Below, piece by piece: positions 36,140 through 45,618 of a DNA stretch of 64,000 bases. A program made the translations under genes and the position numbers. Source of the stretch: Phycisphaerales bacterium (GTDB lineage Bacteria; Planctomycetota; Phycisphaerae; UBA1845); NCBI GenBank assembly GCA_020639115.1, contig JACKHG010000013.1, positions 62,001 through 126,000 on the forward strand, given 5' to 3'. Below the pieces are notes generated by a model, which was given only the letters and a program-made list of their open reading frames with translations, had not been told where the DNA came from and searched no databases. Within the stretch, counting starts at the first letter, position 1; each line of letters starts with the position of its first letter.

Positions 36140-39100
36140 TCACGGCAACCACGCGTAGGCCCGCTGCAACGCCCGCGCGTCCTCCAGATCGACGTCGCCG
36201 TCCGCGTCCAGATCCGCCCGCGCGCAGCATCCTCCCACCACCGCGCCGTCGGGCCCGCTCAGGCAGTTCACGAACGCATCCATGTCCAGCAGGTCGACGA
36301 TTCCGTCGAGATTGAAGTCCACCGGACCACCGGCCTCACACTCGTCCGGCAGCGCATTGGCGTTGCAGTCGCTGCTGCCGGCGTCCAGGTCGCAGCCATC
36401 CGGGGAACCGTTGCCGTTGCAGTCCGGGGCGCCGCTCGCGAGGTACACGTTGTCAATCTGCCAGCCGAGCGTCCCGCTGACGAACGAATCGCTGGACAGC
36501 TCGAATGCCACGACGACGCTCTGCCCGCCGAAACGGTGCAGATCGACGATATGCGTTTCCCAATTGCCGCTACCCCCGCTCTCCTGCCATACCACCTGGC
36601 CGTTCACCCGCACCGCAGCGAAATCGTAACCGGCCTCCGTCGCGAGCCGCGAACAGAACGACAGCGCATTGTTCCCGTAGCCCAGCACCACCGATGGCGC
36701 CGTGAGCATCCCCGCCTCGTCGTCGCCGTACGCACACGTGATCGGATCGCCGGCGTACATCCATCCCGCCCCGCCGCAATCCGGCGATGCGGCGCCGCAC
36801 GCCGCACCCGCCTGCATGATCCCGCTCGCCGACCAGCCCGCCGGCAGCCCGCTCTCGAACGTCGCGTCCAGCAGCACCCCGTACAGCGCCGTGTCGCATT
36901 CGTCCGGCGTCCCGTTGCCGTCGCAGTCCACACTCGTCCCGCCCAGGATATCGCACTCGTCGAGAATCCCGTTCCCGTTGCACGTCGCACTCGCCACGGC
37001 GTAGTCCAGCGTCACCTGGATGTATGTCCCCGACCCGCAGAGCGTCGGATTCACCGCCGACGTCGCGACCATGTCGATCGTCGCGTTGCCGCCCGCCACC
37101 AGCGCGTTGAACGTGGCTGCCGGAATGCTGATCGCGTCCGTGTCCGGATCCGCCGGACAGTCCGAGCCGTCATTGAACACCGTGCCGATCGGCGACCCGT
37201 TCAGGGCCACGTCCACCCACTCCGAAGATGAACTGAAATCGCCGATCGTCGCGAACCGCACCGTCACCGGCCCGAGCGCCTCCGGCGGCGCCACGAACGT
37301 GTGCGTCTGCGGATTCCCCGTCCCGATCGGCGTCAGCGCCGGCGAATTCACGTTGAACGCGGAGCCTATCTCGCACTCGTCGGGCGTCGCATTCCCGTTG
37401 CAGTCGGCGCTCGTCCCCGCGGCAATGTCCACGTTGTCCGCGATCGCGTTCCCGTTGCAGTCCGCCTGGTAGTTGAACGTCATGCTCGCGCCCGCGGCGC
37501 TGATGCTCCCGATGCTGATGTACGTCGGATAGACGTTGCCGCCCTGGTAGGCGTCCGTGTCCGGCACGGTCTGCGGCCCGATCGCGGACACGCCGCCCGC
37601 ATGGTACAGCTCGTCGCCCTCGCCCCGATGCAGGCCGCGCTCCAGGTCGTAGTTGCCGTCCGCCTGCAGCAGCGCGACGCGGTAGTGGTTGTTGTTCTGC
37701 GGCCACCCCGCCTGTCCGGGATAACCCTCGTCGGTGTTGCAGCACTTCGCCTCGTCGATGTGCCAGATCGCCAGCCCGCCCTGCGGCATCGCCACGTCGT
37801 AGCCGACCGGTTGGCGATTCTCAATCAGCAGGTACTCGCCGCTCGGATATCCCGCGTCGATCCGGTAGACCGTCGGCGTCGTCTCCACCTGCGGCAGGGT
37901 GTAGCTGCCGTAGCCGGTGATCACCGTCGGCGTCACCCAGCCCAGAAACGCCTTGCACCACGCCGAAAAGTGCGGCGGGTGCCACTGCGTGAAGTCGAAG
38001 CCCCACGAGTTCGCCATCATGCAGTACGAACCGATCCCCTCGCCCCCGCCGCTCGTGTCGTACAGGTCGGGCAACCCGAAGAAGTGACCCGTCTCGTGCA
38101 CCGCCACCCCGATCCGGCTGATCTCCGTCCCACTCGTTCCCCACAGCGCCGGCTCCGTGTGGTAGTCGTAAACCTTCACGAGCTGCCCCGCGCCGTTCAC
38201 GTCGCTGCTGAACCACTGCCCCGCGGGCAACTGCCACAGCGACCAGCGGTGCGACCAGATCCAGTCGCCCCCGCCGCCGCCCGTCTCCGCGCCGTACCCC
38301 GAGTGGATGATGCTGATCGCGTCGACGTACCCGTCGTTGTCCTGGTCGAACGCTCCGAAATCCACCAGCGCATCCACCGCGTTGAGCGCATCCTCCACCA
38401 TTCCCTGCGGGTTCGTCGGATACGAGCCACCCAGCCCGCTGGTCCCGTTGGCGTAGTACGCCTCCGGGTGCGGCAGCGTGACCCAGGCCGCGACCGTGCT
38501 GTTCACCGTCAGCGTGCCGTACGAGTTTTCCAAAAAGCAGTCGCGCACGCTGCCCGTCGGCGCCAGCACCGGATCACCCCCCACCGCGTTCCACAGCACG
38601 TCGTAGTCCGCCGCCGCCCGCGTGTGCACGCCGAGGGTGTGGTCGCTGAACTTGCAGAGCACGACGAGGTTCTTCACCGCACCGCCCTGCCGCGTTTTCG
38701 TCGCGGCTGATCGGGGACGGTCCACCGGCTCAACCAGCGCGGCTGCGCGGTGCTCTGCACGCACGCGCGCCGCCGGCAGCACCCCGGGCACAAGCCCGAC
38801 GGCTGCCGGATCGGCCTTCCCCACCGCCCATTCCGTCGGCGCCAGTTCCCCGTCGTCATCGAGCGACGCGTACACGTACGCGCCGTGCGCCGTCACCACG
38901 GTGTAGCCGTCCAGGTCCGCGTACCAGTGGAAATACTCGTCGCCGAAGACGCGCAGGGTAACCACGCTCCCGTCCGGCTGACGCAAGTCCACGGGCTCAG
39001 GATTCGCCGGCATCGCCTCCGCTCCGCGCGGAGCGAACGCCAGCACGGCAACGAGCATCGGAATTGCTGCGAAACTGCGGACATGGGGACGCGGACGCAT
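36140..39100 (-). CDS. Secreted M6-family metalloprotease with Cys-rich repeats and dockerin-like tail
   Basis: The 986-residue protein starts with a signal peptide (SFAAIPMLVAVLAFAPRGAEA). A propeptide and an M6 (immune inhibitor A-like) catalytic domain follow, with HETGHFFGLPDLYD (about residue 332) and the Met-turn region SYCMMANSWG. Downstream are several Asn/Cys/Asp-rich 'DCNGNAIADNVDIAAG...CNGNATPDECE' repeats common in planctomycete exoproteins. Next comes a jelly-roll-like domain (VNGQVVWQESGGSGNWETH), and the end is a dockerin-like EF-hand pair (DFNLDGIVDLLDMDAF...DLDADGDVDLEDARALQ). The ATG at 39100 was chosen because it begins the signal peptide. Confidence 0.9.
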   Translation of the reverse strand: MRPRPHVRSFAAIPMLVAVLAFAPRGAEAMPANPEPVDLRQPDGSVVTLRVFGDEYFHWYADLDGYTVVTAHGAYVYASLDDDGELAPTEWAVGKADPAAVGLVPGVLPAARVRAEHRAAALVEPVDRPRSAATKTRQGGAVKNLVVLCKFSDHTLGVHTRAAADYDVLWNAVGGDPVLAPTGSVRDCFLENSYGTLTVNSTVAAWVTLPHPEAYYANGTSGLGGSYPTNPQGMVEDALNAVDALVDFGAFDQDNDGYVDAISIIHSGYGAETGGGGGDWIWSHRWSLWQLPAGQWFSSDVNGAGQLVKVYDYHTEPALWGTSGTEISRIGVAVHETGHFFGLPDLYDTSGGGEGIGSYCMMANSWGFDFTQWHPPHFSAWCKAFLGWVTPTVITGYGSYTLPQVETTPTVYRIDAGYPSGEYLLIENRQPVGYDVAMPQGGLAIWHIDEAKCCNTDEGYPGQAGWPQNNNHYRVALLQADGNYDLERGLHRGEGDELYHAGGVSAIGPQTVPDTDAYQGGNVYPTYISIGSISAAGASMTFNYQADCNGNAIADNVDIAAGTSADCNGNATPDECEIGSAFNVNSPALTPIGTGNPQTHTFVAPPEALGPVTVRFATIGDFSSSSEWVDVALNGSPIGTVFNDGSDCPADPDTDAISIPAATFNALVAGGNATIDMVATSAVNPTLCGSGTYIQVTLDYAVASATCNGNGILDECDILGGTSVDCDGNGTPDECDTALYGVLLDATFESGLPAGWSASGIMQAGAACGAASPDCGGAGWMYAGDPITCAYGDDEAGMLTAPSVVLGYGNNALSFCSRLATEAGYDFAAVRVNGQVVWQESGGSGNWETHIVDLHRFGGQSVVVAFELSSDSFVSGTLGWQIDNVYLASGAPDCNGNGSPDGCDLDAGSSDCNANALPDECEAGGPVDFNLDGIVDLLDMDAFVNCLSGPDGAVVGGCCARADLDADGDVDLEDARALQRAYAWLP

Positions 39101-39346
39101 GGTCGACCTTTCAATGGAGCAGGACTGTCCGAGTAGCGGAGCGCCGAACGGCGCAGGTAACGGCTGGTAGCGCGACGACGGCACGCCGTCACGCGTGCGC
39201 GTGGATGGACCACCCATATCCGCGACTCTAGCGAATCGCGCAGAGCGGTTCAATCGTGAGCGCCCGAATTATGACCTTGGGTGAAAATCAAGGGATGCAT
39301 GCGGACGGCACGGACACACGCCGGACAAGATCCGCCCCCCAAGCGC

Positions 39347-39382
39347 CAGCCGTCACGTCAAGCCACTCCGGCGTGACGGCTG
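39347..39382 (-). terminator. Stem-loop downstream of recA
   Basis: The perfect 11-bp stem CAGCCGTCACG / CGTGACGGCTG has a 14-base loop and starts 25 bases after the recA stop. No T-tract follows, so it may act as a 3' stabiliser or a weak terminator. Confidence 0.55.
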
Positions 39383-39406
39383 CCGCCTGGGCCGTTCCGG
39401 GCGGAC

Positions 39407-40567
39407 CTACGACGCCTTGCGCTGCGCAGTCCGCGCTTTGGCCGGTACAGGTTTCACGCTGGCCGCCGGCGCCGCCGCGCCGTCACTGCCTTTTTTTGCG
39501 GAGTCCTCCTTCTTCTCGTCCTCCGCATCCGGCGCGCTCGCCTTCGCCTTCTCGCTGGCGGCGTTTGCATCCGCGAGTCGCTTGGCCAGCACCGCCGCGC
39601 GGACCTCCTCGAACAGGTCCGGATTGTCCTTCATGAACGTCTTGACGTTCTCACGCCCCTGGCCGAGCCGCACGTCCTTGTAGCTGAACCACGCGCCGCT
39701 CTTCTTGACGAGGTCCTCCTTGAGCGCCAGGTCCAGCAGGTCCCCCTCGCGACTGATGCCGCTGTCGAACATGATGTCGAACTCCGCCTCGCGGAACGGC
39801 GCCGCCACCTTGTTCTTCACCACCTTGCAGCGCACGTGGTTGCCGATGACGGTGTCCGCCTCCTTCAGCGAACTGATCCGCCGCACGTCCACCCGCACGC
39901 TGCTGTAGAACTTCAGCGCCCGTCCGCCCGGCGTCGTCTCCGGGTTGCCGAACATCACCCCGATCTTCATGCGGATCTGGTTGATGAAAATCACGATGCA
40001 GTGCGTCTTGCTGATCGCCGCCGTCAGCTTCCGCATCGCCTGGCTCATCAACCGGGCCTGCAGCGCGACGTGCGTGTCGCCCATCTCGCCCTCGATCTCG
40101 GCCTTGGGAATCAACGCCGCCACCGAGTCGATCACGATCACGTCGATCGAACCGCTGCGCACCAGCAGCTCCGTGATCTCCAGCGCCTCCTCCCCCGAGT
40201 TCGGCTGGCTCACCAGCAGGTTCTCGAGGTTGATCCCGCACTTCTTCGACCACGTCGCGTCCAGGGCGTGCTCCGCGTCGATGAACGCGCACACCCCGCC
40301 CAGCTTCTGCGCCTCCGCGATCACGTGCAGCGCCAGCGTCGTCTTGCCCGACGACTCCGGGCCGAAGAACTCGACGATCCGCCCCCGCGGCAGCCCCCGC
40401 CCGCCCAGCGCCAGGTCCAGCGCCAGCGAGCCCGTCGGAACCCCGTCCAGGTTCGTCTCCATCCGGTCGAGGTTCATGATCGCCCCGTCACCGTACGCCT
40501 TGTGGATCTGCTGCAGCGTACGATCCAGTGCCTGCTTCCGCTTGCTGTCGGTTTCCGCGCTCATCAT
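39407..40567 (-). CDS. recA: Recombinase RecA
   Basis: The 386-residue RecA has Walker A GPESSGKTTL, VIVIDSVAAL (Walker B), the L1/L2 region around GEMGDTHVALQARLMSQAMRKL and INQIRMKIGVMFGNPETTPGG, and a C-terminal Lys/Ala/Glu-rich tail. It drives homologous recombination and LexA cleavage. Two adjacent ATGs at 40567 and 40564 follow GGAG; an upstream GTG at 40582 overlaps that ribosome site and is less likely. I did not recognise a LexA box in the 155-base upstream gap. It is the last of four minus-strand genes gltX, PfkB, thpR, recA. Confidence 0.95.
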   Translation of the reverse strand: MMSAETDSKRKQALDRTLQQIHKAYGDGAIMNLDRMETNLDGVPTGSLALDLALGGRGLPRGRIVEFFGPESSGKTTLALHVIAEAQKLGGVCAFIDAEHALDATWSKKCGINLENLLVSQPNSGEEALEITELLVRSGSIDVIVIDSVAALIPKAEIEGEMGDTHVALQARLMSQAMRKLTAAISKTHCIVIFINQIRMKIGVMFGNPETTPGGRALKFYSSVRVDVRRISSLKEADTVIGNHVRCKVVKNKVAAPFREAEFDIMFDSGISREGDLLDLALKEDLVKKSGAWFSYKDVRLGQGRENVKTFMKDNPDLFEEVRAAVLAKRLADANAASEKAKASAPDAEDEKKEDSAKKGSDGAAAPAASVKPVPAKARTAQRKAS

Positions 40568-40722
40568 CGTTTCTCCGCTCACTCGACCGGCTCGATCCGC
40601 CGCCCGTCTGGTCCCTGACGATTATTCCGTCCTTGAATTCCCTATGCCGCCCTCGGCCCTGCTGCCCCGGAGTCAGGCCCCGGTGGCCATACCTCGGAAC
40701 CGCGACCCGCAACGGCAATCCG

Positions 40723-41322
40723 CTACGCGCCCAGCGCAAAGGTCGCCAACCGCGTGTGCTGCGCGCCGCCTGGCTGCAACTCCGACTGCATCAGCACGAA
40801 CGCCCCCGCCGCCTGCTCCACCGCCGGAACAGCCGTGGCCTGCACGCGCTCCCGCAACCCGTCCGCACCCTCGCCGCCCCGGCCACCGGCCGCGCGACCC
40901 CGGCCTTCGCGACCCTGCCCCTCACGCACCCGCCCGATGGTCAGGTGCGGGGCGTACGGCCGCTCCTCCTTGGCAAATCCTTCATCCGCGAGCGCCGCTT
41001 CCACGGCGGCCTGACCCGCGAGCAGCGCCGCGCCCCCCTCCAGACCCACCCACACGATCCGCACCCTTCCCCTCGGCGGAAAGCACCCCGCCGGCGCCGT
41101 CGTGAGCCGCAACCGCTCACTCCCGGCCGTAGCCCGCTCCAGCGCCGCCGTCACCCGTGGCACGTCCCCCTCCCCGACCTCGCCCAGGAATTTCAGCGTG
41201 AGATGCATCTGCTCGGCGCCCGTCCAGCGCACCGCCCGGTCGAACGCCCCCAGCGCCCGCTGCACCTTTTGCACGGCCCGGCGCACCTCCGGGGACAACT
41301 CGATGGCCACGAAGAGTCGCAC
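40723..41322 (-). CDS. thpR: RNA 2',3'-cyclic phosphodiesterase (2H family)
   Basis: The 199-residue protein has the two His-containing motifs of 2H phosphoesterases, HLTLKFLGEV and HLTIGRVREG. The N-terminus MRLFVAIELSPEVRRAVQKVQ is typical of ThpR/LigT proteins. A Gly/Arg-rich insertion (GQGREGRGRAAGGRGGEG) follows the second motif. Family members open 2',3'-cyclic phosphate ends of RNA. It lies 78 bases downstream of the PfkB kinase and upstream of recA. Confidence 0.88.
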   Translation of the reverse strand: MRLFVAIELSPEVRRAVQKVQRALGAFDRAVRWTGAEQMHLTLKFLGEVGEGDVPRVTAALERATAGSERLRLTTAPAGCFPPRGRVRIVWVGLEGGAALLAGQAAVEAALADEGFAKEERPYAPHLTIGRVREGQGREGRGRAAGGRGGEGADGLRERVQATAVPAVEQAAGAFVLMQSELQPGGAQHTRLATFALGA

Positions 41323-41399
41323 GCCCCGTCACCCTCACGTCCGTCGGCGCCGGTTGGTGCGGATCGCCCCGAACCGTCCAGCCCAGCACCCGCCGCGGA

Positions 41400-42308
41400 T
41401 CACTCGATCCGCAGCATCGCCGTGAACTGCTTCACCCGCTCCTCCACGTCCGCACGCGTCACGTTGCGGATGCGGTTCACGGAGAAATCCTCGATGGTGA
41501 ACGACGCCACCACCGTGCCGTGAACGATCGCCCGGCGCAGCGCGTCGTCGTCGTACTTGCCCTCAGCCGTCAGGTAGCCCAGCATCCCGCCGGCAAAGCT
41601 GTCCCCCGCCCCCGTGGGATCCTTCACGTCCTTCGTCGGGAAAGCCGGAATCACCGTCACCCGCTTGCCCGTCATCAGCATCGCGCCGTGCTCGCCCTTC
41701 TTGATCACCGTGAACCGCGGCCCCATGCCCAGGATCGCCTCGCCCGCGGCGATGAGATTCCCGCAACCGGTCAGCTCCCGCGCCTCGCTGTCGTTGATGA
41801 TCAGCCCGTCCACCTCCGCGAGCGTCCGCAGCAGTTCCTCCCGATGACCCGTGATCCACAGGTCCATCGTGTCGCACACCGTGAGCTTCGCCCCGGCCAC
41901 CGCCGCGCGCATCTCCCGCTGCAACGCCGGATGCGTGTTCGCCAGGAAGAGCACCTCGCTGTCCGCGAACGTCTCCGGCACCTTCGGCGCCGCCTCCGCC
42001 AGCACGTTGAGCTGCACGTCCAGCGTGTCGCGGTTGTTCATGTCCAGGTGATACCGCCCGCTCCACCGGAACGTCTTGCTGCCCTTGCGCAGCTCGAGCC
42101 CCGCCAGGTCGATGTCGCCCGACGCCAGCAGGTCCCGCATCGCCGCGGGAAAATCCTCGCCGACCACGCCGACCAGCCGCACGCGCGTGTAGATCGCCGC
42201 TCCGAACGCGAAGTGCACCGCCGATCCGCCCAGCACTTCCTCCGCTCGGCCATGGGGAGTTTCCAGGGTGTCAATTCCAAGGCTGCCTGTTACGAGTAGC
42301 GGCATCAT
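41400..42308 (-). CDS. PfkB-family carbohydrate/nucleoside kinase
   Basis: The 302-residue protein has the PfkB signature DPTGAGDSFAGGMLGYL, with the catalytic Asp in GAGD. It also has the N-terminal Gly-rich motif EVLGGSAVHFAFGAAIYTRVRLVGVVGEDFP and GLIINDSEARELTG. The substrate cannot be read from the sequence; candidates are ribose, adenosine, fructose or a nucleoside. It follows gltX by 37 bases on the same strand. Confidence 0.88.
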   Translation of the reverse strand: MMPLLVTGSLGIDTLETPHGRAEEVLGGSAVHFAFGAAIYTRVRLVGVVGEDFPAAMRDLLASGDIDLAGLELRKGSKTFRWSGRYHLDMNNRDTLDVQLNVLAEAAPKVPETFADSEVLFLANTHPALQREMRAAVAGAKLTVCDTMDLWITGHREELLRTLAEVDGLIINDSEARELTGCGNLIAAGEAILGMGPRFTVIKKGEHGAMLMTGKRVTVIPAFPTKDVKDPTGAGDSFAGGMLGYLTAEGKYDDDALRRAIVHGTVVASFTIEDFSVNRIRNVTRADVEERVKQFTAMLRIE

Positions 42309-42345
42309 TCACTCCGTCTCGGTTCGAGTATGGGCCTGTGACCTG

Positions 42346-43875
42346 TCAACATCCAGGCCTTTGCGGTTCATCACTGTCCGTCTGCAAAGTCGTTCTCAGC
42401 TCAAGCGCCCGGCGCATCCGCCGCAGCGTCCCCTCCCGGCCCACGAGTTCCAGCGTCGCCCCGATCGCCGGACTCACCGTCCCCCCACTCACCGCGACGC
42501 GCAGTGGCTGGGCCACCGCGCCGAGCTTGCCCCCCGCGCCCTCCGCGACGGCGTGCAACTCGGCCTCCACCGCCTCCGCGCTCCACGGCGCCAGCGCCGC
42601 GAGTCGCTCGACGAGCTGCTCCAGCATCGCGAAGCCCGCCCCGTCGTTCTTCGCCAGCACCTTCTGCACGGCCTTCTCGTCGTACACGATCGCGTCATCC
42701 GGCACGAACGCGAAGCCTGCCTTGGCCTCCACGTCGCGGAACGTGCGGAAGCCCGCGCACAGCTCCAGCACGAGCCGCAGCGTCGCGTCGTCCGCCTGCG
42801 CCATCGGCGCGTCGTTCACCGCGAGATAGTCCTTGAACAATCCCAGCAACCGATCCGGGGCGACCCGTGCCGCCCAGTCCGTGTTGAACGCCAGCAGCTT
42901 GCTGCGGTCGAACTTCGCGTTGCTCTTGCCGATGCCCGCGACGCTGAACCGCTTGACCGTTTCGTCCAGCGTGATCTGCTCGATGTCGTCGCCCGTCGAC
43001 CAGCCCAAGAGCGTCAGGAAGTTCATCAGCGCTTCGGGCAGGTAACCGGCTGAGCGGAAATCGTGCACCTCGATCTCCGGCGGGATTTCCCCGCGCTTCA
43101 GCGCCTTCTCCTTGTCGCGCTTGCTCATCTTGCTGCCGTCGGTGTTGAAGATCACCGGCAGGTGCGCGTACCGCGGCGTGGTAAAACCCAAGGCTTCCTG
43201 CAGCGCGATGTGCCGCGGCGTGTTCATCAGGTGCTCCTGCCCGCGGAGCACGTGGGTGATTTTCATCAGCGCGTCGTCCACGACGCACGCGAAGTGATAG
43301 GTCGGCCACCCGTCCGCCTTGAGCAGCACGAAGTCGTCGAGCTGGTCCGCCTCCAGCGTCACGTTCCCCAGAATGTCGTCCACCACCGTGATCGCCCGCT
43401 CCGGCATGAGCAGCCGCACGACCACCGGCCGCCCCTCCGCCCGCGCCTTGCCCGCATCCTGCGCCGTGGGCAGCGGATCCGGCCGCGGATAGCGAAAATC
43501 CTGCTTCGCCGCCCGCGCCCGCTCACGCAGCGCGTTCAGCTCGTCGGGCGTCTCGAAAGCGTAGTACGCCTTGCCCTCCGCCAGCAGGCGGTCGATGTGC
43601 GTCTGGTAAATGCCGAGCCGCTCGCTCTGGTGGTACGGCCCGAAGTCGCCCCCCACCTCCGGCCCCTCGTCCCAGTCCAACCCGAGCCAGCGCAGGTCGC
43701 TCAGGATCTTCTGAACCGAATCCTCGACGTGCCGATTGCGATCCGTGTCTTCGATGCGCAGCACGAACCGCCCGCTCGGCGAACGCCGCGCGAGCAGCCA
43801 GTTGAAGAGCGCCGTACGCGCCCCCCCGACGTGCAGATAACCCGTCGGCGACGGCGCAAAACGAACCCGACCGCG
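42346..43875 (-). CDS. gltX: Glutamyl-tRNA synthetase (start codon not resolved)
   Basis: The catalytic class I core is complete. RFAPSPTGYLHVGGARTALF carries the HIGH-equivalent, GRFVLRIEDTDRNRHVEDS follows, and SKMSKRDKEKALKRG is the KMSKS loop. The anticodon-binding helical C-terminus is present, for a total of about 509 residues. The frame runs upstream of the HIGH motif only to a TGA at 43876-43878, and there is no ATG, GTG or TTG between that stop and the conserved VRFAPSPTG. One or two bases are probably missing near 43870. It charges tRNA-Glu, and possibly tRNA-Gln if non-discriminating. It leads a run with PfkB, thpR and recA. Confidence 0.88.
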   Translation of the reverse strand, partial: RGRVRFAPSPTGYLHVGGARTALFNWLLARRSPSGRFVLRIEDTDRNRHVEDSVQKILSDLRWLGLDWDEGPEVGGDFGPYHQSERLGIYQTHIDRLLAEGKAYYAFETPDELNALRERARAAKQDFRYPRPDPLPTAQDAGKARAEGRPVVVRLLMPERAITVVDDILGNVTLEADQLDDFVLLKADGWPTYHFACVVDDALMKITHVLRGQEHLMNTPRHIALQEALGFTTPRYAHLPVIFNTDGSKMSKRDKEKALKRGEIPPEIEVHDFRSAGYLPEALMNFLTLLGWSTGDDIEQITLDETVKRFSVAGIGKSNAKFDRSKLLAFNTDWAARVAPDRLLGLFKDYLAVNDAPMAQADDATLRLVLELCAGFRTFRDVEAKAGFAFVPDDAIVYDEKAVQKVLAKNDGAGFAMLEQLVERLAALAPWSAEAVEAELHAVAEGAGGKLGAVAQPLRVAVSGGTVSPAIGATLELVGREGTLRRMRRALELRTTLQTDSDEPQRPGC

Positions 43876-44148
43876 TCAGAAGCCGAGGCGTTCCCCTTTC
43901 CGCTCGGCACCAACCAACTCCTGCCGGCAGGTGCCGATGACCGCGCTGGACCCAACCCCATCCGCCAGAATGGCCGATAGGCAGACCCTAACTAATGCCT
44001 AACATACCCCACGAACCACGCGCAGTCAAGACAGCGCGGGCAAGTTTTCCAAACCGCAGTAAACCGCCCGCCGGGATGCTTCGCAACCCCCGCCCCCAAG
44101 ACGCCTCTTCAATCCTCCCTGCACCCTCCCCCGCGCCCCGAAACGGCC

Positions 44149-44475
44149 CTATTCCGGCGGCACCGAGTTCGTGTCCGCGTCCGCCGGCGGCAGTCCCGCG
44201 CAGTCCGCTTCATCCGTACCGGGCGCGCAGATGTGGAACGGTGCCCCCGGTCGCCCGTCGTCACACTCGCCGTCGTTCGTCGTCTGGCACACCGTAGGGT
44301 CCACGTTCGCACAATCCGCTTCGTCCGTACCCAACGGACACAGGTTCGTGAGCGCCCCTAGCCGGCCGTCGTCGCAGTCGCCGTCGTTGAGGTACCGAGA
44401 AGGACACAACTCCGCGCTGGGGGAACACCCCGCCGCGCACGCCACCACCAGCAGAATGGACATTCTGCGTTTCAT
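44149..44475 (-). CDS. Small lipoprotein with two Cys-rich 'NDGxCDDG' repeats
   Basis: The 108-residue protein has a lipobox at its N-terminus (ILLVVACAAGC). The mature part is almost entirely two tandem copies of a roughly 32-residue repeat, NDGDCDDGRLGALTNLCPLG-TDEADC and NDGECDDGRPGAPFHICAPG-TDEADC. The Cys spacing and acidic residues resemble LNR (Notch-like) calcium-binding modules. Function unknown. The ATG at 44475 places the lipobox correctly; the frame extends to 44574 without need. Confidence 0.75.
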   Translation of the reverse strand: MKRRMSILLVVACAAGCSPSAELCPSRYLNDGDCDDGRLGALTNLCPLGTDEADCANVDPTVCQTTNDGECDDGRPGAPFHICAPGTDEADCAGLPPADADTNSVPPE

Positions 44476-44656
44476 GACTACACCTCGAATTTGTTCGTTC
44501 GAATCAGCCCGTCTTCGACTGTCTCGTGGCAACGACGCCGCCACCTCCAAATGAGGCCAGCGGAGTGTTGACACGACAAGCGAATTGAGCTTGCTCTAGC
44601 CCGATCCGAGCCCGTCCCGAATCCTCGGAAGATTATCCGCGCCCCGCCCGCCAGGG

Positions 44657-45552
44657 TCAATCGGGCACGACTCCGCGTGCCTCCCGCGGCCAGTCGTCCT
44701 TCAGCAGCCGCGAAAGCGACCGGTCCGCCAGCACCCGCCCCTCCGTCTGGCACGTCGGACAGTAGTTCGTCTCGTTCTCGGCGTAGCGGATCCGCTGCAC
44801 CGTGTCCCCGCAATCGAGACACGGCTTGCCGTAGCGCCCGTGCACGGCGAACTCGCTGCGAAACGCGGTGATGTCGCCCGGGCCGGGAAACTTGGCGGCA
44901 AAGCGCCGGGCCAGTTCATCCATCCAGCGCGTGAGTGTCGCCTGCGCCGCGCGAAACAACCGCTCAGCCTCTGCATCGCTCAACCGCGACGTGAGCTGCA
45001 CCGGTGAAAGCCGCGCCGCGTGCAGGATCTCGTCGCTGTACGCATTCCCAATCCCGTCAAACAGGCGCGGATCGGTCAGGCCGCGTTTGAGCGTCCGGTT
45101 CTCGCGGCGCAGCGTCGCCACGAACACCGCGGCATCGGCTGACAGGACGTCCAGGCCGCCGGGATCGTGCGCCGCGAGCGCCGCCGCGCCGCGCACGACA
45201 TGGAGCGCCGCGCGCTTCTTCTGCCCCGCCTCGGTAGTGCAACAGCGTGCCTGCTTCAAAATCAAAGCCGCCAGGCAGATCTTGGACAGCTTCTCCACCC
45301 CGCCGGCCTTCCTGGAACCGGCCCGCGATCATCAGGTGAATCACGAGCGCCCAGCTCGTCGTCAAGCTGCGAAGCACGTGCAGCTCCCCAGCCAGCACTT
45401 CGCCCGAACCACCCTGGCCCTCGACCGCCTCGATCGGCGGCTCGACCGTGCACGCTGAAACGGGCTGCGCACCCGCACACGCACCAGCCGCGCGCCGACC
45501 ACGCAGCCTCGAGACACCGCACGTAGGCTGTCACATCCAGCAGTTCAGGCAT
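44657..45552 (-). pseudogene. Fpg/Nei-family DNA glycosylase, N-terminal part frameshifted
   Basis: The intact C-terminal 214 residues (44657-45298) hold the H2TH region (GLTDPRLFDGIGNAYSDEILHAARLSPV) and the zinc finger CLDCGDTVQRIRYAENETNYCPTC. The true N-terminus is seen in another frame at 45552 (MPELLDVTAYVRCLEA; the Pro after Met is the catalytic nucleophile). Middle pieces such as VLRSLTTSWALVIHLMIAGR lie in a third frame. It is a base-excision repair enzyme for oxidised bases. The breaks lie only at 45.26-45.5 kb, the edge of a frameshift-rich zone. Confidence 0.8.
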
Positions 45553-45618
45553 CGGCGTCTTGCTCCGGTACCGCAGGGCACGCGGTGGACGAAACCGAAA
45601 TCAGTATACTCTCCGCCG

